From NCBI RefSeq assembly GCF_012224145.1, contig NZ_CP041030.1, positions 1,302,001 to 1,366,000 on the forward strand: a stretch of 64,000 nt of DNA. Reading direction: 5' to 3'. Each line of letters opens with the position of its first letter. Within the stretch, counting starts at the first letter, position 1. Positions 8,673 through 17,328 of the stretch are shown piece by piece. Below the pieces are notes generated by a model. That model was not told the origin of the DNA and ran no database searches. It worked only from the letters and a program-made list of their open reading frames with translations. The position numbers were made by a program, and so were the translations under genes. The stretch comes from Francisella sp. LA112445 (GTDB lineage Bacteria > Pseudomonadota > Gammaproteobacteria > Francisellales > Francisellaceae).

Positions 8673-9743
8673 TTATAGATTATATCCAAATCCGATTAAA
8701 TTATCTTTTAAAATAATATTTGGTTCATTGAAAGTTATATAATCACTATAAATATCTTTTGTAACCCAATCTAGCGGATCAAGATCTGCTATAGTAATAT
8801 TTTCAGCTAGTGCAAAACTTGCTGTAGCTAAGATCCCAGCTGGTGATTCCATCATACAACCTACCATACATGGTATACCTGCATCATCAGCTAGTTTCTT
8901 TATTTTTTTAGCTTCTAAAATACCACCTGTTTTTGCAAGCTTGATATTTATCATATTACAAGCTCTCTCATCTATAACTCGCTTAGCATCACTAGAGTTA
9001 AATACTGACTCATCTGCAACTATTGGGATATTACTAAACTGAGTTATTTCATGCATAGCTGATATATCATAATACTTAACTGGTTGCTCGATTATCTCAA
9101 CGTTTAAGCTATATTTATTTAACTCTTCAATAAACTGTTTTGTTTGAGTTATACTCCAGCCTTGATTAGCATCAAATCTAAATTTAGTACTCTTATCAAA
9201 CTCACTATCCAAAGCTTTAAGTAGTTCTATATCTCTTTTAAAATCAGCACCCGTTTTGACTTTGATTGCTGTAAAATTGGCCTCAACACCATTTTGGATA
9301 TTTTGTATAGTCTCTGAAACCGTACCACAACTTATAGATACATCAGTTTCAATAGTATTATTCTTTGCTCCAAGAAGATTAGCTACGGAGATATGTTTTT
9401 GTTTAGCTAATAAATCATGAAATGCTAAATCAATAGCCATTTTTGCTGCTGAATTAAACATAACTCTATTAAAAGCCTGGTGTAAAATCTCTTCATAGTC
9501 ACTCAAATACGCACCTTTAATAACAGGTGTAAAGATTTCATTTATAATAAACTTCATTCCTTGAAGAGTATCACCTGTGACAGCTGTTGTTGCTGGAGCT
9601 ACACCATAGCCTTTTAGTCCATTATCTAAAACTAGCTCAACTACTAAAGCATCAATATGATCTGTACTTCGTACAGCTGTTACAAATGTTCTTTTAAGAG
9701 CTATTTTTACTATAGATGTTTTTATATCAACTATTTTACTCAT
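8673..9743 (-). CDS. Dipeptide epimerase (L-Ala-D/L-Glu epimerase type), enolase superfamily
   Basis: Interconverts L-Ala-D-Glu and L-Ala-L-Glu, a step in recycling murein peptides. 356 aa with the full enolase-superfamily set for this subgroup: catalytic lysines in IKVKTG (K161, K163), metal ligands D191 (RFDANQGW), E219 (IEQPV) and D244 (VADES), and K268 in NIKLAKTGG on the opposite face. It overlaps the upstream DUF819 membrane gene by 4 bp, so the two are translationally coupled, suggesting that the membrane protein and the epimerase handle the same substrate (inference). The exact dipeptide preference cannot be read from sequence. Confidence 0.85.
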   Translation of the reverse strand: MSKIVDIKTSIVKIALKRTFVTAVRSTDHIDALVVELVLDNGLKGYGVAPATTAVTGDTLQGMKFIINEIFTPVIKGAYLSDYEEILHQAFNRVMFNSAAKMAIDLAFHDLLAKQKHISVANLLGAKNNTIETDVSISCGTVSETIQNIQNGVEANFTAIKVKTGADFKRDIELLKALDSEFDKSTKFRFDANQGWSITQTKQFIEELNKYSLNVEIIEQPVKYYDISAMHEITQFSNIPIVADESVFNSSDAKRVIDERACNMINIKLAKTGGILEAKKIKKLADDAGIPCMVGCMMESPAGILATASFALAENITIADLDPLDWVTKDIYSDYITFNEPNIILKDNLIGFGYNL

Positions 9744-10906
9744 ACAGCAAATCCTGAAAGTATTTTAGCTACAATTAAACCGCCCTGAGTCCCTACTAAA
9801 AATCCAAGTAACGCCATAACTACAGCTATAGAAACTAAACTTCTACTATAAGCACTAGCTAAAATAGGAGCTCCTGCAATACCACCAATATTAGCTAATG
9901 ATGCGATAGAACACATTGCAAGATTTAGTCTAAATATCTTAGCTATAATTGTCATTATTATAGCATGAATAACTAAAATCATTATGCCACATGCTATATA
10001 TATTGGAGCCTCAGAAAATCCTTTAAATGAAGAACCTGAAGCTATCAAAGCAACTAGAAAATATAAAAATATACTAGCAATGATACTATCACTTCTTATT
10101 TTAGCTATCGGAGTCATTGCTCCTATAAACCCAAGAAATGTTACTATTAGGATAGTCCAAGTCTTTGTGCTAATTAGTGCTGTTTGAGGTAAATATGATG
10201 CTACTATACCTGCGATATCAGTAGCAGTAAATGCTATAGCAATTAATAAAAATATGCCTACAAAATTAATATCTCCTTTTAAATTATATGGATCTTGGAT
10301 ATTAACCTTGCTAATATGCTCCTCTAGTGATCCAGCTTTTGTCCACTTGTCAAAAACTTTAGCACGAGAAATAAGCGCAAATAAAAGAGCAAACCAAATC
10401 GTATAACTTATCGAATCTGTAAGAAGTATATATCCCATTTGATTATCTGGAGTATTTAAAGCTTGCTTAACTGCGATCATATTACCAGTACCACCCATCC
10501 AGCTAGCCGATAGTGCAGAGAAGCCTTTCCAAGCATCTGGTGATATATATCGACCAATAGTTAGATACATAATTATGAAAGCTATCATTATACTAATACT
10601 TGCACCAAAAAAAGCTATCAAAAGCTTTCGTCCAAGTTTAATCACAAGTCTAATATCACAACGAATCAACATTAAAAATAACATCACAGGTAAGATTAAA
10701 CCTTCAAGTTGTGACTTTGTCTGCTTAATTTCTACAGAATGAGTATTCCACAAACCAAGTATTGATAATATAACTATCAAAAAATATATGATTACAATAG
10801 CTGGAAAATATTCAAATATTTTTGATTTAGACTTACTAGAAATAAGTACTATTACACTACATATTAATAGTAGCGATGATATATAAGAAAGAGATGTTGA
10901 AATCAC
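9740..10906 (-). CDS. DUF819 family integral membrane protein
   Basis: 388 aa, almost entirely hydrophobic, with roughly 10-11 membrane segments and the conserved SASWMGGTGNMIAVKQAL block of DUF819 (YjcL-like) proteins. Function is not established for the family. It begins with GTG at 10906, with AGGAG about 7 nt upstream. Because it overlaps the dipeptide epimerase, a role in moving murein-derived dipeptides is a reasonable but unproven guess. Confidence 0.8.
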   Translation of the reverse strand: MISTSLSYISSLLLICSVIVLISSKSKSKIFEYFPAIVIIYFLIVILSILGLWNTHSVEIKQTKSQLEGLILPVMLFLMLIRCDIRLVIKLGRKLLIAFFGASISIMIAFIIMYLTIGRYISPDAWKGFSALSASWMGGTGNMIAVKQALNTPDNQMGYILLTDSISYTIWFALLFALISRAKVFDKWTKAGSLEEHISKVNIQDPYNLKGDINFVGIFLLIAIAFTATDIAGIVASYLPQTALISTKTWTILIVTFLGFIGAMTPIAKIRSDSIIASIFLYFLVALIASGSSFKGFSEAPIYIACGIMILVIHAIIMTIIAKIFRLNLAMCSIASLANIGGIAGAPILASAYSRSLVSIAVVMALLGFLVGTQGGLIVAKILSGFAV

Positions 10907-10962
10907 TTTTAACTCCTGGTTTTATTATTAAATTAAAAAGCCTTTTAAGCTTAAGTGTTAGT

Positions 10963-10972
10963 TACACGTGTA
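10963..10972. promoter_or_regulatory. Palindrome TACACGTGTA, candidate operator
   Basis: A perfect 10-bp palindrome in the 207-bp gap upstream of the DUF819-epimerase pair, about 57 bp before the GTG start. Its position would suit an operator for that operon, but no regulator is identified. Confidence 0.3.
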
Positions 10973-11113
10973 CATATAACCTTTATGATTCTACTCAAAC
11001 CAATCTGTAAAGCCAATATTTCTATAGCTCTTAGCTTAATTGAAATAACTCTTGTGAGAAGTAAAGTATCTATAAGATCTTTTTAAATATTGATAAAAAA
11101 GGTTTAAGAAAGA

Positions 11114-11584
11114 TTAATCTTTTAAGAAATTATCGATATCAGCAATCAAATCTTCAGGAATTGTCTTTGGTGCATATCTTACAACAGTTTGACCATCTTT
11201 TGATACTAAAAATTTAGTAAAATTCCATTTTATTCTTTCAGTACCTAAGATTCCTTTTGCTTGCTCTTTTAAATACTCAAATAGAGGTTCTGAATCTTTA
11301 CCATTAACTTTAGTTTTTTTCATAATTGGAAATGTAATACCAAAGTTAGTCTTACAAAACTCTTTTATCTCTTGATCACTACCAGGCTCTTGTCCGCCAA
11401 ATGAGTTACAAGGGAATGCTACTATTTCTAAGTCTGGATATATCTCATGTAGGTGTTGCAAACCTTTGTATTGTTTTGTAAATCCACACTTACTTGCGAC
11501 ATTCACTATTAGTAAAACCTTATTTTTTGGTAAATAGAATTCTGATCCATCACCTGCTGTAAGCTTAAAATCGTAAATAGACAT
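11114..11584 (-). CDS. Glutathione peroxidase (Cys type)
   Basis: Reduces hydrogen and organic peroxides, in bacteria usually with thioredoxin or glutathione. 156 aa, normal length. The active-site Cys33 is in NVASKCGFTKQY (Cys, not selenocysteine), with the Gln in CNSFGGQEPG and the Trp/Asn in KWNFTKFLV completing the triad. Cytoplasmic, no signal peptide. It follows the chorismate mutase gene by 26 bp on the same strand, likely co-transcribed. Confidence 0.92.
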   Translation of the reverse strand: MSIYDFKLTAGDGSEFYLPKNKVLLIVNVASKCGFTKQYKGLQHLHEIYPDLEIVAFPCNSFGGQEPGSDQEIKEFCKTNFGITFPIMKKTKVNGKDSEPLFEYLKEQAKGILGTERIKWNFTKFLVSKDGQTVVRYAPKTIPEDLIADIDNFLKD

Positions 11585-11610
11585 GTTATTTTATTACCTC
11601 ATATATTTTA

Positions 11611-11958
11611 TTAAAAACTTTGATCTGCAGTTTTTAAATCCTGCGTATTTAATATATTAAAAATCTCATCCACTAGTCTAGGAGAGACATCATATTGTAT
11701 TGCGAAAGATGTTCGTGTTTTATCCAATGATTTATCCTTAAATGGATCATAGCTTGGTAAACCTTGCTTTTTCTCAAGTTTCAGCATCTTCTTTCGCCAA
11801 CCTTTACGTTCTGCAATCAGTTCAATAATCTGCTGATCTGCATTTAAAATTTTAGTTTTATAACTTTCTACTGATGGCTTGCCAACATTATTATGTGCCA
11901 TAGCAAAAGATGAACAAAAACAAATGAAGCTTAAAACAAATACTGCATATTTTTTCAT
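11611..11958 (-). CDS. Exported chorismate mutase, AroQ class
   Basis: A 115-aa protein with a clear signal peptide (MKKYAVFVLSFICFCSSFAMA, cut before HNN). The remaining ~94 residues fit one AroQ helical domain: ADQQIIELIAERKGW (N-terminal helix with Arg), KKQGLPSYDPFKDKSLDKTR (middle catalytic segment) and VSPRLVDEIFNIL (last helix). Would convert chorismate to prephenate in the periplasm, as secreted AroQ enzymes do in several pathogens. Why a periplasmic copy is kept is unknown. Upstream of and probably co-transcribed with the glutathione peroxidase. Confidence 0.8.
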   Translation of the reverse strand: MKKYAVFVLSFICFCSSFAMAHNNVGKPSVESYKTKILNADQQIIELIAERKGWRKKMLKLEKKQGLPSYDPFKDKSLDKTRTSFAIQYDVSPRLVDEIFNILNTQDLKTADQSF

Positions 11959-12106
11959 ATACTAAATTAATAAATTCAAGATGATCTTAATACTATAATG
12001 TTTTATAAAAAAATTTAAAAGTCTGAAGCAAGTAAAAACATAAACAAAATAACTTGCATATATTTTATAGGTAAAATTTTATAGAAAATTAATCTTCAAA
12101 GTGCTA

Positions 12107-13147
12107 TTACAATATATTTGCTTCAGCAAAACTCTTTAATTTTTTGACTATCTTATTTTTAACTTCATCTTTAGCAAAAGCAGCTTTTGCAGCATTTAGA
12201 TTCATGATAACCATATTTGCAAAAGACAAATTATTTTTCTGATGTGCTAAAGTATATTCATCAGTAAGAGTTATACCTAGCAACATTAGCCTATCATCAG
12301 TATTTAAAGCTATACTAATATCATCACCAAACATTCTTTGATATGGATGATTTTCAAAACTGTCTACTAGTCCTAATGCCAGATTACTACTTACATTTGA
12401 CTCAACGTGTATACTCCTGTCAATAAGTAGTGCTATAGTTTCTCTTAAAGTATCAGTATCTGTAGTTTTATAAAGGTTACATGCATGACCAATTCTCTTT
12501 GCCCCACTTAGAATACTATCTTTAATATTTTCAATATTTGAGAATTCGCCACTATGTACAGTGAAATCAATATTATTTTCTTGTAAAAATGCCACCGTTT
12601 TAGGTAGTGTTTGAGATAAACTTCCATCAATGTCCATACCAGCAAAGTCATAGCCAACAACCTCATCATGTTTAATGCACAATTTAGCTATCTCTAAATT
12701 AGTATCATCATCAAGATGATACATTCCGCATACTAAAATACCTGCATCTATACCATACTCATGTTTCGCTCTATCAAAGCCTCTAGCTACACTTTTGATG
12801 ATCTGATCATATGTTAAGCCTTTTTCTGTATGAAAATAAGGACAAAACCTTGCCTCTGCATAGATTACATTATCTAAAGCATGATCTTGAGCAAACTCAA
12901 AAGCAACTCTTTCAATACCTTCTTGTGTTTGCATAACAGCACATGCTATATTAAATGCATCAAAACATTTATTAAAATCTTTAGATGAGAACTGCTCATA
13001 AAACCACTCCGACAGTTCTTTGTCTGAAGTTTTAGGTAAATCTATATTATATTGCTTAGCTAAATCCACTATAGTACTAGCTCTTAACCCACCGTCAAGA
13101 TGGTCATGAAGCACAACTTTAGGAATTGAAAATATCTTATCTCTCAT
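12107..13147 (-). CDS. add: Adenosine deaminase
   Basis: Deaminates adenosine to inosine in purine salvage. 346 aa, usual length. Zinc ligands and catalytic residues are seen in VLHDHLDGGLR (HxH), FTVHSGEFSN (His then Glu), RIGHACNL (His) and IALNTDDR (Asp-Asp). The second member of the HAGE signature is Ser rather than Ala, as in some bacterial adenosine/aminodeoxyfutalosine deaminases; adenosine remains the most likely substrate. It lies 25 bp after nadB on the same strand and may be the last gene of the gmk-nad operon. Confidence 0.85.
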   Translation of the reverse strand: MRDKIFSIPKVVLHDHLDGGLRASTIVDLAKQYNIDLPKTSDKELSEWFYEQFSSKDFNKCFDAFNIACAVMQTQEGIERVAFEFAQDHALDNVIYAEARFCPYFHTEKGLTYDQIIKSVARGFDRAKHEYGIDAGILVCGMYHLDDDTNLEIAKLCIKHDEVVGYDFAGMDIDGSLSQTLPKTVAFLQENNIDFTVHSGEFSNIENIKDSILSGAKRIGHACNLYKTTDTDTLRETIALLIDRSIHVESNVSSNLALGLVDSFENHPYQRMFGDDISIALNTDDRLMLLGITLTDEYTLAHQKNNLSFANMVIMNLNAAKAAFAKDEVKNKIVKKLKSFAEANIL

Positions 13148-13172
13148 AGTTTAAACTATACCCTTGTATTTA

Positions 13173-14663
13173 TTAACTTCTTAAATAATGACTTCCTATG
13201 CTCTCTTTTCTTGCTATAGCACTTTGTATAGTAAGCTTAGACATTTTTAGGATTTTTCTATAATTTTCTATATTAATATCAAAGCTATCTAAAGCGATAT
13301 CATTATCTATAGCACTTTCAAGCAAACTAACTTGCTGATAAGCCTCTTCTAACTCAGATTGTTTTCTGACTAAGCCAACCTTATCCCACATTAGCTGTCT
13401 TATTTGAATTATTTGTTGTGAATAATCTTTTTTTGAATCAATTAGCTTTAGATTTTCATTATCGTGATATGTATCTTTTGTGAAGTTACTTAGTATATCT
13501 TTACTCGCCTCTAAAGCATATACTATACACTCTAATAACGAGTTACTCGCTAACCTATTTGCTCCATGCAAGCCAGTACAAGAAACTTCACCAACAGCAT
13601 ATAGGTTTTTTATACTTGTTTTAGCGCTCTTATCAACCTTCACTCCTCCACAGCTATAATGAGCTGCTGGTGATATAGGTATCCTATCTATGGTTGGATC
13701 TATGTCATTTTCTAATAATTTTTCATAGATATAAGGAAACTCATTTTGCCACTGACTCGCACTTAGATGAGTTGCATTTAAATAAATATCTCGTCCAGCT
13801 TGCATATTTATATAAATTTGTCTCGCTACAATATCTCTAGGAGCAAGATCTCTTCTCTCATGAATAGATTTCATGATTCTTATGCCTTTCTCTGTCTCTA
13901 ATACAGCACCACTACCACGAATAGCTTCTGATATTAAAGTAGGCTCACCAGCTTTACCTAAAAAACAAGTTGGATGAAACTGTGTAAACTCTAAGTTTTC
14001 TAACTGACAACCTATATCATGTGCCATAATCATAGTGCTACCATCACCAGCAGTAGCATTAGTTACATATTTATATAGACCAGAAGCTCCTCCTGAGGCT
14101 AATATCACCTTTTCAGCAAAAAACTTGATGACTTGATACTTGTTATTGTAAGTATATAAGCCTATGCATTTTTCATCTTCTTTGATTAATCTAAATGCTT
14201 TATGTTCCGAGTATAATGAGATATTTTTAAAATGATGAAGTCTCTCATATAGCTTTGAAATAACTGCTCTTCCGGTATAATCTTTGATGTGAAGAATTCT
14301 TGCTAATGAGTGGCCACCTTCTAAATGTAGATTATAGTTTCCATCTTTATTTCTATCAAACTCAACCCCATGCTTTTCGAGCCACTTTATTGAAGAATTT
14401 GAGTTACTTACAACTTGATTTACACTTTCTAAATCTGCAATATTTCCACTTGCGATATATGTATCTGTCACATGTGAGCTTATAGTATCTTCTTTTGATA
14501 TTATCGCAGCTATTCCACCTTGAGCATATGAGCTAGCACAATAATTTACTGCTTTATCACAGATAATTGCGACATTTAAATCATGTTCAGCTAAATCTAT
14601 AGCAGCAGTAACTCCTGCTAAGCCACCACCTACTATGACTACATCATATTTTTTAACGTTCAT
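13173..14663 (-). CDS. nadB: L-aspartate oxidase
   Basis: First step of de novo NAD synthesis: oxidises L-aspartate to iminoaspartate with FAD. 496 aa. FAD-binding GGGLAGVTAAIDLAEH begins near residue 12; SSYAQGGIAA, EGGHSLARILH, the active-site region EFTQFHPTCF, the Arg-rich RRDLAPRDIVARQI and SCGGVKVD are all present, as is the C-terminal helical domain of the fumarate reductase/succinate dehydrogenase family. One base separates it from nadC upstream, so translation is likely coupled. Confidence 0.95.
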   Translation of the reverse strand: MNVKKYDVVIVGGGLAGVTAAIDLAEHDLNVAIICDKAVNYCASSYAQGGIAAIISKEDTISSHVTDTYIASGNIADLESVNQVVSNSNSSIKWLEKHGVEFDRNKDGNYNLHLEGGHSLARILHIKDYTGRAVISKLYERLHHFKNISLYSEHKAFRLIKEDEKCIGLYTYNNKYQVIKFFAEKVILASGGASGLYKYVTNATAGDGSTMIMAHDIGCQLENLEFTQFHPTCFLGKAGEPTLISEAIRGSGAVLETEKGIRIMKSIHERRDLAPRDIVARQIYINMQAGRDIYLNATHLSASQWQNEFPYIYEKLLENDIDPTIDRIPISPAAHYSCGGVKVDKSAKTSIKNLYAVGEVSCTGLHGANRLASNSLLECIVYALEASKDILSNFTKDTYHDNENLKLIDSKKDYSQQIIQIRQLMWDKVGLVRKQSELEEAYQQVSLLESAIDNDIALDSFDINIENYRKILKMSKLTIQSAIARKESIGSHYLRS

Positions 14664-14664
14664 T

Positions 14665-15528
14665 TTATATTTGAACCTGCATAGATAAATCTATCGCATT
14701 AATATGTTTTGTAATGGCCCCAACAGATATAAAATCAACACCTGTTTTTGCCATTTCTACGATAGTATCACTATCAATATTACCAGAGACCTCTAGTGCA
14801 ACTTTATCTTTAGCAAGCTCAACTGCTTTATAAATATCTTCAATTGAGAAGTTATCAAGCATAGTAATACCTACCCCAGCATTTATCGCTTGGCTTAGCT
14901 CATCCAAACTTGTGACTTCAACCTCTACAACCTTATTACTATCTAAATTTTTAGCTTTTGCTACAGCTTGAGATATACCTCCAGCAGACCGAATATGATT
15001 TTCTTTAATCAAATAACCATCAAATAAACCTATGCGATGGTTAAACCCACCACCACACTTAACTGCGTATTTCTGAGCTAAACGAAAACCTGGAATAGTC
15101 TTACGAGTATCAAGCAGTTTAGTGTTATAGTCAGATATCAGTCTAACTAGATTATTTGTAGCTGTAGCTGTAGCTGAAAGCATTTGAATAAAATTCAACA
15201 TCGTTCTTTCAGCGGTGAGAATACTTCGAGCATTTCCTTTTAGTTCAAAAATTTTCTGACCTGCTGATACCTTTTGAGCGTCATTATAAAACCATGTTAT
15301 TTGAATACTATCATCAACTTGGTTAACTACTTCATTAGCGAACTTTTGACCACAAAGAATCATATCTTCACGTGTGATACAAAAAGCTGTAGTATTAATA
15401 TCCTGAGCTAATTGCGCTGTGATATCACCATCTGCAACATCTTCAGCTAAAGATTCTTTTACTAGTTTTTTAACAATATGCTTAGGAACATCAGATATTT
15501 GATTATTATTTAGCATTACTTTAGACAT
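14665..15528 (-). CDS. nadC: Nicotinate-nucleotide pyrophosphorylase (carboxylating)
   Basis: Quinolinate phosphoribosyltransferase: quinolinate plus PRPP gives nicotinate mononucleotide, CO2 and pyrophosphate. 287 aa. Family blocks seen: EDVADGDITAQL, LDTRKTIPGFR, KYAVKCGGGFNHR, LIKENHI, VEVEVTSLDE and DFISVGAITKH. It sits between nadA and nadB with gaps of 9 and 1 bp, so the three de novo NAD genes form one unit. Confidence 0.95.
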   Translation of the reverse strand: MSKVMLNNNQISDVPKHIVKKLVKESLAEDVADGDITAQLAQDINTTAFCITREDMILCGQKFANEVVNQVDDSIQITWFYNDAQKVSAGQKIFELKGNARSILTAERTMLNFIQMLSATATATNNLVRLISDYNTKLLDTRKTIPGFRLAQKYAVKCGGGFNHRIGLFDGYLIKENHIRSAGGISQAVAKAKNLDSNKVVEVEVTSLDELSQAINAGVGITMLDNFSIEDIYKAVELAKDKVALEVSGNIDSDTIVEMAKTGVDFISVGAITKHINAIDLSMQVQI

Positions 15529-15537
15529 AAGTATTTC

Positions 15538-16563
15538 CTAAAAATTTATCATTCTATTTAAAGGGATAAGAGCTTTTTTACGTACATCCTCATCTACAAA
15601 AATTTGATTATCTTGTGAAACTAGACAATCTCTTAGATTCTTTAACTGATTTAGCTTCATCCACGGGCATTTAGCACATGATTGACAAGTAGCTCCTCGA
15701 CCAGCTGTAGGAGCTGGAATAAACTCTTTATGTGGAGATAGTTGCTTCATTTTATAGAAAACACCTGTATCAGTAGCTACTATAAATCTATCATTATCCA
15801 TTTCTTTACTTGCCGCTATTAACTGTGAGGTAGAACCAACAGCATCCGCTCTTTTTACAATCTCTGCTGGAGATTCTGGATGAACTAAAACAGCAGCATC
15901 TGGATACTCTAACATTAAATCATCTAATGCTTGTGCCTTAAACTCTTCATGTACAATACAACTACCATCATATAATAGCATGTCGGCACCTGTCTGTTTT
16001 GCAATCCAATCACCTAAGAATCTATCTGGACCCCATAGGAGTTTTTTACCTTGTTTATGTAAATGAGAACAGATTTCTAGTGCATTTGAAGAAGTAACTG
16101 TCCAATCAGCTAAAGCCTTTATTTCAGCTGATGTATTTACATAAACAACAACCTCTCTATCAGGATGCTCTTCTATAAACTTCTTAAACTCACCATTATT
16201 ACAACTTAAATCTAATGAGCATTCTGCTTCTAGAGTTGGCATTAGAACTTTTTTCTCAGGGCTTAAGATTTTAGCAGAATCTCCCATAAATCTTACTCCT
16301 GCAACAACTAACGTCTCACACTCACTTTCTAAACCAAATTTAGCCATAGCAAGAGAATCTCCAACAAATCCTCCTGTTTGCTCTGCAAGCTCTTGGATTT
16401 CTGCATCTACATAATAATGAGCTACTAAACAAGCATTGTTTTGTTTTAATAATACTTTTATTTCATCAATATATTTTTGCTTCTCTATATCTTTAATTTT
16501 TAAGCTTGGTAACTTTTGTCTAGCTTGTGATATTTTATCTTTTATTAACTCTTGATTTAACAT
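15538..16563 (-). CDS. nadA: Quinolinate synthase
   Basis: [4Fe-4S] enzyme that condenses iminoaspartate with dihydroxyacetone phosphate to give quinolinate. 341 aa. [15 protein letters not shown] near residue 43 and [12 protein letters not shown] are typical. Cluster cysteine candidates lie in [10 protein letters not shown] and in the C-terminal [14 protein letters not shown]. 15 bp downstream of gmk on the same strand. Confidence 0.95.
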   Translation of the reverse strand: MLNQELIKDKISQARQKLPSLKIKDIEKQKYIDEIKVLLKQNNACLVAHYYVDAEIQELAEQTGGFVGDSLAMAKFGLESECETLVVAGVRFMGDSAKILSPEKKVLMPTLEAECSLDLSCNNGEFKKFIEEHPDREVVVYVNTSAEIKALADWTVTSSNALEICSHLHKQGKKLLWGPDRFLGDWIAKQTGADMLLYDGSCIVHEEFKAQALDDLMLEYPDAAVLVHPESPAEIVKRADAVGSTSQLIAASKEMDNDRFIVATDTGVFYKMKQLSPHKEFIPAPTAGRGATCQSCAKCPWMKLNQLKNLRDCLVSQDNQIFVDEDVRKKALIPLNRMINF

Positions 16564-16578
16564 CCAAATGCTCCTTTT

Positions 16579-17151
16579 TTAACCTTGGATATTTTCTTCG
16601 AAATATTTACACAATTGTTCTAATGATTGACTAAAATCATCATTAACTAGCTGATAATCAAACTCATCAGCATGAGAAATCTCTGCCTCAGCTTGATCCA
16701 TTCTGTAATCAATAGTTTCTTTTGAATCAGTATTTCTTGTTTCTAAGCGTTTCCTTAACTCATCCATTGAAGGAGGCAATATAAATACGCTCTTAGCTTT
16801 TGGACCGTATATTAGCCGAGTCTGCTGAGCACCCTGCCAATCAATCTCAAGTATTATATTTTTACCTTCAGCTAGTAGTCTGTCTATCTCAGCCTTTGAT
16901 GTGCCATAATAGTTCTTGAAAACCTTAGCATACTCGATAAAACCATCCTCTTTAAGCATCTGCTCAAACTTCTCAATGGAAACAAAATGATATTCCTTAC
17001 CATCTGTCTCTCCAACTCGAGGATCCCTAGTGGTATGAGATGTAGCTACCGCAAAGTTATCTCTGCCTATTTGTGTTTCTAAAAAAGCTTTTAATAAAGA
17101 ACTTTTACCAGCACCTGATGGTGCAGAAACTATAAAAATATAGTTACTCAT
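16579..17151 (-). CDS. gmk: Guanylate kinase
   Basis: Phosphorylates GMP to GDP with ATP. 190 aa. P-loop SAPSGAGKSSLL at residues 9-20, GMP-binding TSHTTRDPRVGETDGKEYHF and ILEIDWQGAQQ are all present. First gene of the apparent gmk-nadA-nadC-nadB-add operon; the 177 bp upstream should hold its promoter. Confidence 0.95.
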   Translation of the reverse strand: MSNYIFIVSAPSGAGKSSLLKAFLETQIGRDNFAVATSHTTRDPRVGETDGKEYHFVSIEKFEQMLKEDGFIEYAKVFKNYYGTSKAEIDRLLAEGKNIILEIDWQGAQQTRLIYGPKAKSVFILPPSMDELRKRLETRNTDSKETIDYRMDQAEAEISHADEFDYQLVNDDFSQSLEQLCKYFEENIQG

Positions 17152-17328
17152 TTGTAAAAATTATAATTGAATAGATAGTTCGATGAATTATACAGGTTTC
17201 ATTAATCAAATAGAACAAACATAGCTAAATTTATATATTTGTTCCTAGAAAAACTCTATAAATCTTATTTTAAGATACAAGAAAACTAATGTTTATAGGG
17301 ACTATAGAAAGTAGAAAATATTAGAAAA

